Assembly: GCA_020630595.1 (NCBI GenBank)
Contig: JAHDBC010000002.1
Location: forward strand, 1-40,734
Length of the DNA: 40,734 bases
Direction of reading: 5' to 3'
Origin: Planktomarina sp.
Lineage (GTDB): Bacteria; Pseudomonadota; Alphaproteobacteria; Rhodobacterales; Rhodobacteraceae
How positions within the stretch are numbered: position 1 is the stretch's first letter; each line of letters begins with the position of its first letter. The translations under genes and the position numbers were made by a program. Shown piece after piece: positions 24,710 through 34,936 of the stretch. The notes beneath the pieces are model-generated. The model had not been told where the DNA came from. It made no database searches and saw nothing but the letters and a program-made list of their open reading frames with translations.

Positions 24710-26212
24710 CTAACGTCGCCAAATGTCTGGATTCATCAGGGCAATCACGGCCAGTGTTTCCACCCGACCCAGTACCATTGCCAAAATAATAGTCAGTTTG
24801 GAAAACAATCCCAGACGCAGCGCATCGACGCCATTTTCAACACCCACAGACATCAACGGACCCGAATTGGTCAGGGCGGCAGTTCCGGTCACCAATGCCG
24901 TTTCGAAATCTGCGCCATTCAAGGCCAGCCCCAAAAGCGTCAGACACAGAACCATGAAAAAGGACATCAAAAACACCCATGCCCAGACCGCGTTCTGGAT
25001 CTTTCCGCCGAACCCGCCCCCATAATTGGGAATGATGCGTTTGGGTTCTGCCAGCTGCATGATTTCACGACTGGAATGATGCATCAGGCTGGACATGCGC
25101 AACAGTTTGATCCCACCTGCAGTCGTGGCGACACCCCCCCCGATCAAAGACAGCGCCATCAAGATAATTGCGGGGTTCGACAGGCCAGACCAGCTTTGTG
25201 CTTCATCCCAACCGAATGACGTGTATCCCGTTGTGGTCAGAAACGACAGTGCTGTAAAAAGCCCCCCCCACAGGGCCTGTGCGGCCTCCCCAATGTGACG
25301 GGATGTGTCGACTGTGGCTGCCCCGACAAATTGTCGTGCAAACAGGATCACGGCGACCCCGACAACCAACATAACCGCCAGCCGCAGTTCCGAGTTTTCG
25401 AAAAGCCGGACGCCCCGCATGACACCGAACCGCTGACCGTAACACTGGCGCGATACCGCAAAAAACAGCGTCGCAAAGATCAGTATTTCCTGCCCAAAGC
25501 CAAGATCTGCCGCATCCGTGGGAAGATATCCGGCCGTTGATGTTGCCCCCATTGCAAAGATCATGGCCTGATATGGTGTCAGACCCGAACTGGTCAGGCC
25601 AAACCAGCACAGCATCGTAAGGGACAGATACAATGGACCGAATGTTGCCAGTTCGGTCAGAAACCGGCGGGTCAAACCAACATGGGTGCCAACTTGTGCA
25701 ACAACGGCCACGCGGTCTTGGTTTTCCTTTGCCAGAATTTCATAACCGCCCAATCGCAATGGCATCAGAATTGTCCAGGCAAACACCCACATGATCAGCG
25801 CCCCCAGCCAAGCCACAAGGGATCGCCAAATGATCAATGGTTGGGTCATCCGGTCCATTTCATAAGTTGGCAGGGCCGTCGTGGTGATCGCCGACACCAT
25901 GTCCAGATATGCGTTGACGAAGGTTGTGGTTCGCAAGGCTTCCATGACCGGGATGGCAAGGCCCATGGGCAGAACCGTGAACACAAATAACAGCGTCAAC
26001 AACAGATTGCGCCGGCTGTCTTCAAAGCGTTGATTGGACACCGCCAAAATGACCGCCACACTTAACCCTGACCCAAGGATAGACGCATAAAGGAAAATGC
26101 GGCCTGTCGCAGAATGCCCCGTGGCAAAACCCGCAATGGCCGGAACCAGAAACGACAGGGCAAATCCCAACGTGATCAAAAGCGCAACAGGGATACGGTG
26201 CAAACGATCCAT
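24710..26212 (-). CDS. trkH: Trk-type potassium uptake protein, membrane subunit
   Basis: TrkH is the inner-membrane potassium channel subunit gated by cytoplasmic TrkA. The 500-residue protein is highly hydrophobic with about ten membrane spans. Filter-type loops can be seen: SAITTTALPTYE near residue 108, GATSTAGYLPT near 230, SFLTTTGYTSFG near 325 and AALTNSGP near 445. Gly lies in the selectivity positions. The ATG is 5 nt after the trkA stop on the same strand, so the two are co-expressed. It lies at the end of the dusB-ntr-trk cluster and is followed by hfq. Confidence 0.96.
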   Translation of the reverse strand: MDRLHRIPVALLITLGFALSFLVPAIAGFATGHSATGRIFLYASILGSGLSVAVILAVSNQRFEDSRRNLLLTLLFVFTVLPMGLAIPVMEALRTTTFVNAYLDMVSAITTTALPTYEMDRMTQPLIIWRSLVAWLGALIMWVFAWTILMPLRLGGYEILAKENQDRVAVVAQVGTHVGLTRRFLTELATFGPLYLSLTMLCWFGLTSSGLTPYQAMIFAMGATSTAGYLPTDAADLGFGQEILIFATLFFAVSRQCYGQRFGVMRGVRLFENSELRLAVMLVVGVAVILFARQFVGAATVDTSRHIGEAAQALWGGLFTALSFLTTTGYTSFGWDEAQSWSGLSNPAIILMALSLIGGGVATTAGGIKLLRMSSLMHHSSREIMQLAEPKRIIPNYGGGFGGKIQNAVWAWVFLMSFFMVLCLTLLGLALNGADFETALVTGTAALTNSGPLMSVGVENGVDALRLGLFSKLTIILAMVLGRVETLAVIALMNPDIWRR

Positions 26213-26217
26213 GGTGA

Positions 26218-27594
26218 TCAGAAGAAATCTACAGACACCTGAAGCAGCGCTTCGACCTGTTCAACGTCTTTGGACAAGGCAAAGATAACCACATCGTTGC
26301 CTTCTTCGATTCTGGTGGATCCGGTGGGGCGGATGACCGAATTGCCTTTTTTCAAGGCACCAACCAACACACCTTCAGGGAAATCAATATCCTTGATCGC
26401 CTTGCCCGCAATGGGGGAGGTTGAAAGCACCTTGGCTTCGATGATTTCCGCCTCCGCGTCGCCAATCGAATACACACCCTGCACACGCCCATGACGGATG
26501 TGCCGCAGGATTGACGACACCGTTGTGGATCGTGGGTTGATATGCGCGTCGATGTTCAGTTCATCCAAAAGCGGGACAAGCGTTGGATCATTGATCAAAC
26601 AAATCGCCATCTTGCAGCCGTTCGATTTGGCCCGGACGGCCGCCAGAACGTTCGTTTTGTCATCGTCGGTAACGCACAAAACAGCGTCTGTTCGTCCAAT
26701 CTGCGCTTCTTCCAACAAACCCACGTCCAGCCCGTCGCCATAAAGCACGATCGTTTTTTCCAGCGCTTCAGCCGCGCGTTCAGCACAGGCACGGTTGCGT
26801 TCGATAACCTTGGTGCGGATGCGATCCGTGCGTTTTTCCAATGTCTGTGCGACGGACAACCCGACGTTGCCCCCGCCGATGACCAAAACACGGTCCTGTT
26901 TTTCACGGCTTTTGCCAAACACCTCCAGCACGCGATTTGCGTCTTCGCGGTGTGCAAACACGTAACATGAATCGCCCGGGAACAGTTGATCCCCCGCTTC
27001 TGGCGCGAAAAGCGCCCCATCGCGCCGAATCCCTACAACAATCGCACGAAGGGTCGAAAACAGTTCCGTTAACTGCCGCAGGGGCGTTTGTATGATTGGG
27101 CAGGTTTCGTCGATCAAAAGACCGATCAGTTGGGCCGTATCATTCAAAAAGAACGCCGTTTCAAACGCGGCAGGCATTTGAAGCCGCCGCAGCGCCGCTT
27201 CTGCCACTTCTTTTTCCGGGCTGATGACCACGTCAATGGGCAAGTGATCCCGGCGATACAGATCCGCGTAAATCGCATCCAGATAGCTTTGTGATCTAAG
27301 GCGCGCGATTTTGCGTGGAATGCCAAAGATCGAATGGGCCACCTGACAGGTGACCATGTTCACTTCGTCCGAATGGGTGGCGGCAATTATCATTTCCGCT
27401 TCATCGGCCCCCGCGCGCTTCAAAATATCGGGGTAACTTGCAAAACCGGAAATACCCTGCACGTCCAAAGTATCTGTGGCCCGCGTGACCAATGCCGGGT
27501 TGTTATCAACCACCGTCACATCATTCATTTCATTGGCAAGATGACGTGCGATTTGCCAGCCGACCTGACCCGCGCCGCAGATGATGACTTTCAT
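26218..27594 (-). CDS. trkA: Trk potassium uptake regulatory subunit TrkA
   Basis: TrkA is a cytosolic ring-forming protein that binds NAD(H)/ATP and gates TrkH. The 458 residues form two tandem RCK units. The first Rossmann motif is MKVIICGAGQVGWQIARHLA at the start; the second, VLVIGGGNVGLSVAQTLE, is near residue 240. A TrkA-C domain follows each, ending near 225 and 455. AAGGG precedes the ATG. It is separated from ntrX by 65 nt with no terminator, so it likely belongs to the long ntr operon. The association of trkA with ntrYX is common in alphaproteobacteria. Confidence 0.97.
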   Translation of the reverse strand: MKVIICGAGQVGWQIARHLANEMNDVTVVDNNPALVTRATDTLDVQGISGFASYPDILKRAGADEAEMIIAATHSDEVNMVTCQVAHSIFGIPRKIARLRSQSYLDAIYADLYRRDHLPIDVVISPEKEVAEAALRRLQMPAAFETAFFLNDTAQLIGLLIDETCPIIQTPLRQLTELFSTLRAIVVGIRRDGALFAPEAGDQLFPGDSCYVFAHREDANRVLEVFGKSREKQDRVLVIGGGNVGLSVAQTLEKRTDRIRTKVIERNRACAERAAEALEKTIVLYGDGLDVGLLEEAQIGRTDAVLCVTDDDKTNVLAAVRAKSNGCKMAICLINDPTLVPLLDELNIDAHINPRSTTVSSILRHIRHGRVQGVYSIGDAEAEIIEAKVLSTSPIAGKAIKDIDFPEGVLVGALKKGNSVIRPTGSTRIEEGNDVVIFALSKDVEQVEALLQVSVDFF

Positions 27595-27659
27595 GGGGGG
27601 ACACCCTTGGAATGTCTAAATCAGGCGCAATCTGTGACAGATACACATCCGCACGTCAA

Positions 27660-29066
27660 TTATTCGCTTTCGGTTGGTTCCAGTCGTGCCAATCGGGACC
27701 CAGATCGTGCGGATGTGATAACGCCCAATGATTTCAGTTTACGGTGCAAGGCAGACCGTTCCATGCCGACAAATGTGGCCGTCCGACTGATATTGCCGCC
27801 AAACCGGTTGATCTGGGTCAACAGGTATTCGCGTTCAAACAATTCGCGCGCTTCGCGCAGGGACAATGACGCCAACGCACCCGACAGCACAACCCTGCCA
27901 TCATCATGTTGAACGGGTGCATCCGACTGCGGCAATTCCTGTGGGTCAATTTCTGGATCCGTCCCCCCCATGATCAGCGCGCGTTCCATCATATTTTTCA
28001 GCTGGCGCACATTCCCGGGCCAGATCATGGATTGCAGAACCGCGCAGGCCTCTTCGCCCAATCGGCGCCGCGGCAGGCCTTGTTCCGTGTTCATGTCTTT
28101 CAGGAATTGTTCGGCCAGTCTTGGGATATCATCGCGGCGTTCTTCCAGACCGGGCACCAAAATGGGAACCACATTCAGACGATGGAACAGTTCTTCGCGG
28201 AACCGACCATCCGCGATGTCTTGTTCCAGATCGTGGGTTGTGGCGCTGATGATGCGGACATCGACTTTGGTGATTTCTGTCGATCCGACGGGCTGAAATT
28301 TTTGATCCACAAGCACCCGCAACAGACGCGATTGGGTCACCATTGGCAAATCGGCAACTTCATCCAGAAAGACGATACCGCCGTCTGCTTTTTGCAGCAT
28401 GCCTGGGACCAACGTGTTGCCATCCATGCGCCCAAAAAGCGTTTCATCCAGCGTTTCCGGATCCAGATCGGCGCAATTGATCGTTACAAAGGGTGCGTCT
28501 GCGCGATTGCCCTGTGCGTGAATATATTTCGCGGCCAATTCCTTGCCGGATCCTGCTGGCCCCCGCAACAGTACACGCCCATTGGATTTCGTCACCTTGT
28601 CCAGTTGGGACTTCAATGTTCGAAACGCCGCGGAATCCCCCAACATCACGTTCGGAACGTCTTTGTTCTTTTTCAGGGACTGGTTTTCCGTGCGCAGCTT
28701 GGATGCTTCCATCGCGCGTCGGATCACGACAAGCAGCTGATCAATGTTGAATGGCTTTTCGATGAAATCATAGGCGCCTTGCTTGATCGCTGCGACTGCG
28801 ATTTCCACGTTGCCGTGGCCTGAAATGATCACGATTGGAATGTTGGGGTGATCCCGTTTCACTGCCTTAAGGATATCAATCCCGTCCATATCGCTGTCTT
28901 TCAGCCAGATGTCCAAGATCATCAGCGCGGGTTCTTCGTCTTTGACTTCGCGCATGGCGCTGTCAGAATTGCCTGCAAGGCGGGTGGTGTAGCCTTCGTC
29001 TTTCAAGATATCGGAAATGAGTTCGCGAATATCGCGTTCGTCATCCACAATCAGAATATCACCCAT
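27660..29066 (-). CDS. ntrX: NtrX, response regulator of the NtrYX system (lacks GAFTGA)
   Basis: NtrX is the regulator partnered with NtrY and is linked to nitrogen, redox and envelope responses. The 468 residues comprise a receiver domain with Asp52 and Lys104, an AAA+ domain with Walker A GPAGSGKE (169-176) and Walker B IVFLDEVAD (231-239), and a Fis-type helix-turn-helix (SRTATFVGMERSALHRKLKSLG) near the C terminus. The sigma-54 contact loop is absent: after ETLFG (208-212) the sequence is RMDGNTLVPGMLQKADGG. It probably acts without sigma-54. ATG 29066 overlaps ntrY by 8 nt and has an AGGGGA site. Confidence 0.96.
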   Translation of the reverse strand: MGDILIVDDERDIRELISDILKDEGYTTRLAGNSDSAMREVKDEEPALMILDIWLKDSDMDGIDILKAVKRDHPNIPIVIISGHGNVEIAVAAIKQGAYDFIEKPFNIDQLLVVIRRAMEASKLRTENQSLKKNKDVPNVMLGDSAAFRTLKSQLDKVTKSNGRVLLRGPAGSGKELAAKYIHAQGNRADAPFVTINCADLDPETLDETLFGRMDGNTLVPGMLQKADGGIVFLDEVADLPMVTQSRLLRVLVDQKFQPVGSTEITKVDVRIISATTHDLEQDIADGRFREELFHRLNVVPILVPGLEERRDDIPRLAEQFLKDMNTEQGLPRRRLGEEACAVLQSMIWPGNVRQLKNMMERALIMGGTDPEIDPQELPQSDAPVQHDDGRVVLSGALASLSLREARELFEREYLLTQINRFGGNISRTATFVGMERSALHRKLKSLGVITSARSGSRLARLEPTESE

Positions 29067-31305
29067 AGTGCGTCCCCTGTTTGTCAGAGATTGATGTTGG
29101 TTTGGTTGTGCGTTGAACGACGATTTCAGCCATCGCCCCGGGCTTTTGTCCGATGCCAAAAGGTTCCGCGTCCTTAAGCGTAAGCCCGCCGCCGTGATCT
29201 TCGATAATCTTCATGACAATCGGCAGGCCCAGCCCCGTGCCCCCTTCGCGGTGGGTCACGTAAGGTTCGAACAGCTTTGCGCGATCTTCTGGAAGCCCCA
29301 GCCCGTTGTCTGAAATCGTAATTTTGAGCCGTTGTTGGTCATCTTGTAACACCACGCGCACTTCCGGTGCTGGCAGTGGCATGGTTTGCGTGCGTGCGGT
29401 GACGGATTCGCCTGCGTTTTTCAACAGATTGGTCAGGGCCTGACCAAACAGTGTTGCATCCACATCTGCAAAGGGCGCGGCTGAATCCATCGTCAGTTTA
29501 AAGCGGACATTGGGAAAACCACTTTCCTGCAAAAGAACGGCGTCTTGCAAAATGGCCGATACGTCTTGCGCCATTCGGTCAGGTTCAGGCATGCGGGCGA
29601 ACCGTGAAAAATCATCCACGATGCGCCGTAGGTCATTCGTTTGACGCACGATCACTTGGGTCAGATTCTCCAACTGATCGGACTCTGCGCCCACCAGCGG
29701 CGCATATTTGCGCCGCAGACGTTCTGCAGACAGCTGGATCGGCGTCAGCGGGTTTTTGATTTCGTGCGCAATCCGCCGGGCCACATCGCCCCACGCGGCC
29801 AAACGTTGCGCGCTGACCAGATCGGTCACGTCTTCAAACGCGATCACAAACCCTTCGCGGCTGCCGTCTTCGGCTTCGCGGGTTGAAATGCGCACCAGCA
29901 GGTTTTCCTGTTTGCCTGCGCGCACCAGCTTCAGATCGCCTTGAACAACGTCGTGCACGGACGTGGACAGGCTGTTCAACAGTGGCACGAATTCCGGAAC
30001 AATATCGCGGACAGAAAGGGATGATACATCGTCTTTGATCAACAGGGCCCTTTGCGCCGACCGGTTCACGAATGTGATGCGCCCTTCCAAATCCAGCCCG
30101 ATCACACCCGATGTGACCGACGACAGCACGCTATCAAACAATCGGCGGCGGCGTTCCGTTTGTTCATTGGTGGCAACCAGACGGTCACGCTGGCCTCGCA
30201 ATTGATGGGTCATCTGGTTGAAATACCGGCCCAGCATCGCGATTTCATCATCCCCGTCGATGCTTTCGACACGCACGTCCAAATCCCCTGCCCCGACCCG
30301 TTGGGCGGCGGCCGTCAGCCTGCCAATGGGGCGCGCCAGTCTTTCTGCGAACAACAGCCCCACCCAAGTCGCAGCAAGAATCAAGATCACCGCAAACGCC
30401 AGATACAAGAGCGCAAAATCAAACAGAACCTGCCCCCGTTCCGTTTCCAGTTGCTGATACCGTTGCGCGGTTGCGGTGGTTTCGTTCAACAGTTCCAGCA
30501 AATCCGCGTCAATCGCCCGGCCTAGATACAAATAGTGGTTCAAGAACGGTTCAAGCCGGACAAGAGACCGGATTTCACCATTTGGAATGTCCGTGATCAG
30601 AACCAATTCGTCGGCGGCCCGCGTCAATTCATCAACTGTGGGGGTGTCAAAATAGAACTCATAACTGCCGGGCCCCCTGACCCGCAGCGCCCCCAGATTG
30701 TTGACGATGAAAATTTCTTTGACCGGTCGTTGGATTTGCGGTGTCAGACGTTCCAGTAAGATGCGCAATTCGCCATCTTCAAGCCGCCCCTGATTGCGTT
30801 TTTCAAAGTTCAGAACGTTGGCAATCAACCGCGTGTCCGTGGCAAGCCCCCGTTCCAGTTCTGCCTTATAGGCCACTGCTGCGGCTTCGGACGCGGCGAC
30901 AGCACGGCTGACGCGATCCGAAAACCAGCCTTCCAGCGCTTGGTTGACCGTCAGCATCGCAAAGAACGCCACGATAACAGCGGGCACCAAGGCGACGATT
31001 GAAAACACGGCCGTCAGGCGCAGGTGCAGCCTTGATCCGGCGGATCGCGCACGCCGGGCGGTGACCATTCTGGCGATCCGCGAAAGAACAAGCGCGGCCA
31101 GCGTCAGCACATAAATCAAATCTGCCAAAAGAACCCAGCGCAACAGACTGGAATCCCCCCGGATCGGTTGCAGCGCCAGATAAGTCGCGATTGTCAGCAC
31201 GGGGGCAAAAACAACCAATGCAATCGCAAGACCCAGCTTGAGCCTTGTCCCGGTGCGCCATGTCAGCGAACCGTTCCACAATTGGTTTACCCACGGATTG
31301 GCCAC
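29059..31305 (-). CDS. ntrY: NtrY, membrane sensor histidine kinase
   Basis: NtrY is the inner-membrane kinase that phosphorylates NtrX. The 748 residues contain three N-terminal membrane segments (24-46, 56-76, 96-118), an extracytoplasmic region to about 290, and a fourth span at 295-318. A HAMP (315-370) and a PAS domain (385-500) follow. The phosphoacceptor is His514 in [10 protein letters not shown], and the ATPase domain has NLLKNAGES, DNGLGLP and GTGLGLPIV. The GTG start has an AGAGGGAG site. It lies 60 nt downstream of ntrC and overlaps ntrX by 8 nt. All catalytic boxes are present. Confidence 0.97.
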   Translation of the reverse strand: MANPWVNQLWNGSLTWRTGTRLKLGLAIALVVFAPVLTIATYLALQPIRGDSSLLRWVLLADLIYVLTLAALVLSRIARMVTARRARSAGSRLHLRLTAVFSIVALVPAVIVAFFAMLTVNQALEGWFSDRVSRAVAASEAAAVAYKAELERGLATDTRLIANVLNFEKRNQGRLEDGELRILLERLTPQIQRPVKEIFIVNNLGALRVRGPGSYEFYFDTPTVDELTRAADELVLITDIPNGEIRSLVRLEPFLNHYLYLGRAIDADLLELLNETTATAQRYQQLETERGQVLFDFALLYLAFAVILILAATWVGLLFAERLARPIGRLTAAAQRVGAGDLDVRVESIDGDDEIAMLGRYFNQMTHQLRGQRDRLVATNEQTERRRRLFDSVLSSVTSGVIGLDLEGRITFVNRSAQRALLIKDDVSSLSVRDIVPEFVPLLNSLSTSVHDVVQGDLKLVRAGKQENLLVRISTREAEDGSREGFVIAFEDVTDLVSAQRLAAWGDVARRIAHEIKNPLTPIQLSAERLRRKYAPLVGAESDQLENLTQVIVRQTNDLRRIVDDFSRFARMPEPDRMAQDVSAILQDAVLLQESGFPNVRFKLTMDSAAPFADVDATLFGQALTNLLKNAGESVTARTQTMPLPAPEVRVVLQDDQQRLKITISDNGLGLPEDRAKLFEPYVTHREGGTGLGLPIVMKIIEDHGGGLTLKDAEPFGIGQKPGAMAEIVVQRTTKPTSISDKQGTHYG

Positions 31306-31365
31306 CGCACTCCCTCTGACGTTTGACCGGGGGCGTGCGCCAAATTGGCAACGCCTGTTGCGGGT

Positions 31366-32730
31366 TTACATCAGCTTGCGTCGGCGTGTCACCACGATAT
31401 CGAGTTCGGTAATCTTTTTGCGCAAAGTATTGCGATTAATTCCCAAAAGATCGGCACATTTTGCCTGATTTCCGCCTGTCGCATCCAGTGCGATTTCGAT
31501 CAGTGGCATTTCAACTTCGCGCAGGATGCGCTGATACACACCCGGTGGTGGCAATGCGCCGCCATGCAGATCGAAATAGCGGCGCAAATGTCGCGCGACA
31601 CTGGCCGAAAGTTTGTCACTTTCGCCGCCAGCGGACACCTGTTCCATTGCGGGTTGACCGCCCAGAATCTGGCCCACATCGACTTCGGTGATGTCGGTTT
31701 CGGCGGCGGTGACAGACAGCCGTTTTACGATATTTTCCAATTGCCGAACGTTTCCGGGCCAGGAATAATTTCGGATGGCGGCCAACGCTTCTGCGGTAAA
31801 GGTGCGTTCCGGTGCGCCATCGCGTTCCGCCTTGACCAGAAAATGATCCGCCAAAAGCGGGATGTCATCCACCCGGTCGCGCAGGGCTGGAACATTCACA
31901 ACGACCCCGGCCAGACGGTAATACAGGTCACTGCGAAATTTGCCCTGTTCCATGGCTGAGGCCAGATCGGTTTGGCAGGTCGCCATGATGCGTGGTGCGG
32001 TGTCGGCCAAAGCGTCCAGCTGGCGCACGATCCGCGTCTGCTGATCCAGGGTGAAATCCGCAACTTCATCCAGAACCAAGGTGCCGCCTTTGACCCGGGC
32101 CAAGGCCGACGAAAAGGATTCGATGGTTTCGGCATCATTGGAATTGGCCACCACGAACGGCAACGTCCGACGGTCCGATAAATCATGGATGGCCCGCGCA
32201 ATCAGGGATTTGCCTGTCCCGCTTTCGCCCTTGATCAGAACGGACAGTTCCGTGTTCATGACCCGCGCCACCAGACGATACAAATCCTGCATCCCTTGGG
32301 TGCGACCAACAAGGGGCAGTTCATCCACATCTTTTGCTTCGTCCCGTTTGGGCGATGGGCGCCGCCGCTTTATTTCCAGCGCACGCGCTGATTTGCGCAT
32401 CAGATCAGGCAGATCAAAGGGTTTGGGCAGGTAATCATAGGCGTCGGCTTCGGTCGCCTGAATGGCCGTCATGATGTTATTTTGTGCAGAGATGATAATG
32501 ACAGGCAGACCAGGCCGTTTTTCCACGATATGTGGCAGCGTTTCCAAACCATTGCCATCGGGCATCATCACGTCAGAAATGACCAAATCCCCTTTGCCTT
32601 CTTCGACCCAGCGCATCAGCGTCATAATCGACGACGTGGCATGAACCTTGCACCCGGCGCGGGTCAAGGCCTGTGTCAAAACCGTGCGAATGGTGCGGTC
32701 GTCGTCAGCGACCAGAACTGTGCCGTCCAT
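31366..32730 (-). CDS. ntrC: NtrC, nitrogen regulator (GAFTGA-less, sigma-70 type)
   Basis: NtrC is the response regulator of nitrogen limitation. The 454 residues comprise a receiver (Asp53, Lys103), an AAA+ domain with Walker A GESGTGKS (168-175) and Walker [10 protein letters not shown] (217-225), and a Fis-type helix-turn-helix ([19 protein letters not shown]). The stretch where ELFGHEKGAFTGA should lie is [12 protein letters not shown], about 17 residues shorter than in E. coli. This matches Rhodobacter capsulatus NtrC, which activates sigma-70 promoters. It overlaps ntrB by one base (TGATG). Likely targets include the nearby amt gene, an inference. Confidence 0.97.
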   Translation of the reverse strand: MDGTVLVADDDRTIRTVLTQALTRAGCKVHATSSIMTLMRWVEEGKGDLVISDVMMPDGNGLETLPHIVEKRPGLPVIIISAQNNIMTAIQATEADAYDYLPKPFDLPDLMRKSARALEIKRRRPSPKRDEAKDVDELPLVGRTQGMQDLYRLVARVMNTELSVLIKGESGTGKSLIARAIHDLSDRRTLPFVVANSNDAETIESFSSALARVKGGTLVLDEVADFTLDQQTRIVRQLDALADTAPRIMATCQTDLASAMEQGKFRSDLYYRLAGVVVNVPALRDRVDDIPLLADHFLVKAERDGAPERTFTAEALAAIRNYSWPGNVRQLENIVKRLSVTAAETDITEVDVGQILGGQPAMEQVSAGGESDKLSASVARHLRRYFDLHGGALPPPGVYQRILREVEMPLIEIALDATGGNQAKCADLLGINRNTLRKKITELDIVVTRRRKLM

Positions 32731-33803
32731 CAGGTGCGTCCTTTTTGTGTTTTGCTTTTTGCCATTGGCATGGAAATTCGAAATGCGGTGCGACCGGGAA
32801 CACTGTCGACAGACACCCATCCCCCATGGTCCGCGATAATTTTTGACACCAGCGCAAGACCCAAACCGGTGCCGTTTTCACGGCCCGACACAAAGGGTTC
32901 AAAGATCATCGATGCCAATTCTTGCGGCAGCCCCGGTCCATCGTCGATGACCTCAACCTGCAACGGAAGGGTTTGCCGCGTGCCATCTGGCAGCTGCACC
33001 CGCAACGATTGTTCGTAATATGTGTGCAATGTGATGGTGCCTGTTCTTTTTTGCGCCTCTGACGCGTTTTTGACCAGGTTCAGAAACACCTGAACCAATT
33101 GATCCGCGTCGCCGATGGTCAGTGGCAGCGACGGGTCATAACGTTCTTCGAACTTCATATGGGCCCCGAAACCAACAGCAGCAGACTGACGCGCCCGTTC
33201 AAGCACATCATGCAGGTTCACCGGTTCCATCTGCGGCGGGCGCAGACGGCCAAATTGTTCAACTTGATCCAGAAGTTTCACGATGCGGCGACTTTCACTG
33301 ACAATGAGATCGGTCATTTCCAGATCACCGTTTGACAGGTTCATCGACAACAGTTGTGCCGCGCCTGTGATGCCAGCCAATGGGTTCTTGATTTCATGGG
33401 CCAACATTTCAGCCATGCCGATGGCCGATTTCGCGGCGGTGCTGGTGCTGGCGCGGCTGATCCGGTGGCCACTTTCTTTGGGCTGTATCAGGATCAGCAG
33501 GTGATCATCCAAATCCGGCATGGCCGCCATCTGAACATTGCACAACATGGGCGCGCGTTCACCACCCGACACATCCACATCGTTTACAAACAGCGATGTG
33601 CTGTCGCGCCGGGCCCGTTCCATCGCATCATCCAGCGGTGCGGCGACCATGACCTTGTCCCACAGCGGTTGATCGCGCATTGCCTTGGCCGACAGGTTGA
33701 AAAAACCTTCGGCACTGGGATTAACATCCCGAATGATGTTTTGGCGGTCAACCATCAGCGCCGGGATGGGCAAGCCAGACCACAATCGATCATGTTCCAT
33801 CAT
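32730..33803 (-). CDS. ntrB: NtrB, nitrogen sensor histidine kinase
   Basis: NtrB is the soluble kinase/phosphatase that controls NtrC under PII protein input. The 357 residues include an N-terminal PAS domain (10-110), His136 in [12 protein letters not shown], and the ATPase boxes [17 protein letters not shown] and [11 protein letters not shown]. No membrane segment is present, as expected. The start overlaps the dusB stop by ATGA with AAAGGG before it. The order dusB-ntrB-ntrC equals the nifR3-ntrB-ntrC operon of Rhodobacter capsulatus. Confidence 0.97.
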   Translation of the reverse strand: MMEHDRLWSGLPIPALMVDRQNIIRDVNPSAEGFFNLSAKAMRDQPLWDKVMVAAPLDDAMERARRDSTSLFVNDVDVSGGERAPMLCNVQMAAMPDLDDHLLILIQPKESGHRISRASTSTAAKSAIGMAEMLAHEIKNPLAGITGAAQLLSMNLSNGDLEMTDLIVSESRRIVKLLDQVEQFGRLRPPQMEPVNLHDVLERARQSAAVGFGAHMKFEERYDPSLPLTIGDADQLVQVFLNLVKNASEAQKRTGTITLHTYYEQSLRVQLPDGTRQTLPLQVEVIDDGPGLPQELASMIFEPFVSGRENGTGLGLALVSKIIADHGGWVSVDSVPGRTAFRISMPMAKSKTQKGRT

Positions 33804-34789
33804 GCGACAGCCCTTTCAACATCAGTGTCGGAAAAAACGCGGGTCAGGGTTTCGGTCACCCGTTCGGGATCGCGTTCTGTCAGGATCGATTTGCGCACCG
33901 CTTGTGCAACATTCAAACGATCCAGATACCAGCCCAAATGTTTGCGCGACACGCGGGCACCCAGTTCCGTTCCATAAAACGTCAGCATGGCGTCGTAGTG
34001 TTCCATGATTTGATCCAACAGTGCCGCGCCGGTTGGGATGTTGGGCGGTGGCGCGCCATAAACATCATTGGCGATTTGCGCGACGATCCATGGCGCACCT
34101 TGTGCGCCACGCCCGATCATCACCCCGGCAGCCCCAGATTGCGCCAATGCCAATTTCGCCGATGCGGCATCCGTAATGTCACCGTTCACGATAACGGGGA
34201 TGTTGACCGCATCCACCACGTCCCGCACCGCGTGCCAATCTGCGTGCCCCTTGTAAAATTGTTGTCGGGTCCGCCCGTGGATCACGATCATCTGAATGCC
34301 GGCTGTTTCTGCGCGTTGGGCGATATGCGCGGCATTCAGGCAATCGTGGTCCCAGCCAAGCCGCATTTTCAATGTGACTGGACAGCTGGCCCCTGAAACG
34401 ACCGCATCGATCAGCGACAGGGCGAAATCCGGCGTGCGCATCAATGCGGATCCAGAATAGCCGGTTGTTACTTTTTTGGCGGGGCAGCCCATATTGATAT
34501 CGATCAAGGACGCCCCTTCCCCGGACAACAACTGTGCGGCTTCTTTCATCCAGCGCGCATCGCGGCCTGCGATTTGAACGGATGTTGGGATGGGGCCATG
34601 GTTCACCTTCGATTTGGCCCGGACGGCCCGTTTGTCTTGAACCCATTCCTGACTGGCGACCATTTCAGACACAACCAACCCTGCCCCATACTTGGACACC
34701 TGCGTGCGCATGGGCAAATCTGTGATGCCCGCCATGGGTGCAAGAAACACTGGCGGATCAAGGGACAGCGGACCAACGGTAAGTGACAC
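33800..34789 (-). CDS. dusB: tRNA-dihydrouridine synthase B (NifR3)
   Basis: DusB is the FMN enzyme that reduces uridine to dihydrouridine in the tRNA D-loop. The 329-residue product begins at a GTG (34789) preceded by a clear AGGAG; a TTG start at 34819 would add ten residues without a ribosome site. It has APMAGITDLPMR (17-28), catalytic Cys102 in NMGCPAKKV, and the FMN-phosphate region GVMIGRGAQGAPW. It is the first gene of the long ntr-trk cluster, the position of nifR3 in Rhodobacter. The functional link of tRNA modification to nitrogen control is unexplained. Confidence 0.97.
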   Translation of the reverse strand: MSLTVGPLSLDPPVFLAPMAGITDLPMRTQVSKYGAGLVVSEMVASQEWVQDKRAVRAKSKVNHGPIPTSVQIAGRDARWMKEAAQLLSGEGASLIDINMGCPAKKVTTGYSGSALMRTPDFALSLIDAVVSGASCPVTLKMRLGWDHDCLNAAHIAQRAETAGIQMIVIHGRTRQQFYKGHADWHAVRDVVDAVNIPVIVNGDITDAASAKLALAQSGAAGVMIGRGAQGAPWIVAQIANDVYGAPPPNIPTGAALLDQIMEHYDAMLTFYGTELGARVSRKHLGWYLDRLNVAQAVRKSILTERDPERVTETLTRVFSDTDVERAVA

Positions 34790-34936
34790 AATGACGACTC
34801 CTGCCTGTAAACTATGCAATCGATCAGAACTTTAGAATGCGGCGCACGGCCATTCGGCGCATAATTGCTCAATTGATTAATTTTTGTGCATTTATCGACC
34901 TGACGGGGGCAATTGCAACCAGTTTCCGAACGCCCT

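Noticed and set aside
34840-34861. Direct repeat CGGCGCA at 34840-34846 and 34855-34861 upstream of dusB
   Set aside because: Possible regulator site, but 7 bp in GC-rich DNA with 15-nt period is weak evidence and I cannot tie it to NtrC.
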